Source of the DNA: Sandaracinus amylolyticus
GTDB taxonomy: Bacteria; Myxococcota_A; Polyangia; Polyangiales; Sandaracinaceae
Assembly: GCF_000737325.1 (NCBI RefSeq)
Contig: NZ_CP011125.1
Location: forward strand, 2,232,001-2,296,000
DNA length: 64,000 bases
Direction of reading: 5' to 3'
The position numbers and the translations under genes are program-made. Positions 63,673 to 64,000 of this stretch are shown here, one piece after another; the stretch's first letter is position 1; each line of letters starts with the position of its first letter. Under the pieces are notes generated by a model. That model was not told where the DNA came from and ran no database searches. It worked only from the letters and a program-made list of their open reading frames with translations.

Positions 63673-63705
63673 GCCGGCCCGCGCAACGCGGGTCGGCTTC
63701 TTCTC
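63673..63705 (+). terminator. Intrinsic terminator after the 44-residue gene
   Basis: An 11-bp stem (GCCGGCCCGCG / CGCGGGTCGGC, one G-T wobble), a 3-nt loop, and then TTCTTCTC. It may also help terminate the opposing TPR-like gene. Confidence 0.75.
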
Positions 63706-63731
63706 GCGTCGCCCGCGACGGCGCGAGCCGA

Positions 63732-64000
63732 TCAGCGACGCCGCCCCTCGAGCTCCGCGAGCGTGCGCGGCAGCGGGCCGCTCGGATCCGAGCGACGCGA
63801 GCCGCGCCTCGAGCGCGCGCGCGATCGGGTCGGCCGGATCGAGCCGACGGCTCTCCGCGACCGAGGCGCGTGCACCACGCAGATCACCGGCCAGCACCTC
63901 GCACACTGCGCGGTTGCACCAGAGCTTCGAGTCAGCCGGCAAGCGCGCCGTCGCGTCACGGTTCACCGCGAGCGCCTCGTCGACGAGGTCGCGCTCCAGT
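63732..64000 (-). pseudogene. End of a TPR-like gene, 5' part outside window, probable frameshift
   Basis: From the window edge, one frame reads a TPR-like segment: ERDLVDEALAV, SKLWCNRAVCEVLAGDLRGARASVAESRRLDPADPIARALEARLASLG. It then runs on without protein character through the neighbouring small gene. A shift of one frame at about 63780-63790 reads SDPSGPLPRTLAELEGRRR followed by a stop at 63732, a natural-looking end. Either a frameshift mutation or a sequencing error is likely. TPR units mediate protein interactions; the rest of the protein is not in the window. Confidence 0.55.

Overview
The window is very GC-rich DNA (third codon positions almost always G or C) densely packed with genes. 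It carries an AgmX/PglI-type C-terminus, Ser/Thr kinases with C-terminal membrane anchors (one with a PEGA domain), MopE-like Asp-rich cysteine-containing lipoproteins, a DUF1552/DUF1592 pair and many lipoproteins. This combination points to a myxobacterium (Myxococcota), most plausibly of the Polyangiales/Sandaracinus type. That placement is inferred from gene content and composition, not from a marker gene. No rRNA, tRNA, CRISPR array or prophage was seen.

Layout. 1-4.7 kb: end of an AgmX-like gene, a DUF4013 membrane protein, a PEGA-domain Ser/Thr kinase and a Kelch-like lipoprotein. 4.7-6.75 kb: a complete group II intron with reverse transcriptase/maturase, inserted 2 bp before the start codon of a hotdog dehydratase. 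6.75-12.1 kb: a fatty-acid/aryl-polyene-like enzyme set (two hotdog dehydratases and a FabG-type reductase, no ketosynthase), a flavin-dependent halogenase-like enzyme and a cysteine-free thioredoxin-fold protein. 12.1-18.1 kb: a large MopE-like/glycine-rich surface protein behind a 10-bp-phased repeat array, and an M16 peptidase pair (one active, one lacking the zinc motif). 18.1-20.4 kb: a DUF2071 protein and a PARG-like macrodomain enzyme behind twin palindromes, then a PPC-like lipoprotein. 20.5-28.3 kb: a compact four-gene operon (giant HEAT-like/zincin/VWA protein, MoxR AAA+ ATPase, APH-fold kinase, APS-kinase-like P-loop kinase). This is my best candidate for an undescribed system.

28.3-33.5 kb: a small CxxC protein, an AI-2E/PerM permease and the DUF1552/DUF1592 couple. 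33.5-37.5 kb: fadI-fadJ beta-oxidation operon with a promoter/operator region and a clear terminator. 37.5-45 kb: a MopE-like lipoprotein, an aldonolactone-oxidase-like flavoprotein, a protein of unknown function, family B DNA polymerase II, a lipoprotein and a CPBP protease. 45-48 kb: an overlapping GNAT-like/Rieske/GNAT operon. 48-54 kb: a second Ser/Thr kinase, a Cys-cluster protein, a multicopper oxidase and a phytoene-desaturase-like oxidoreductase. 54-64 kb: LysR facing an Old Yellow Enzyme, an AarF/UbiB-like kinase, an alpha/beta hydrolase, a UbiH-like monooxygenase, a histidine kinase, an MBL-fold hydrolase, a DJ-1/PfpI protein, a 44-residue basic protein, and the end of a TPR-like gene that appears frameshifted.

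Most genes form short, tightly spaced or overlapping operons on alternating strands, separated by hairpin terminators that often lack long T-runs. Function calls rest on motifs read directly from the translated sequence and remembered family knowledge; no database search was run.
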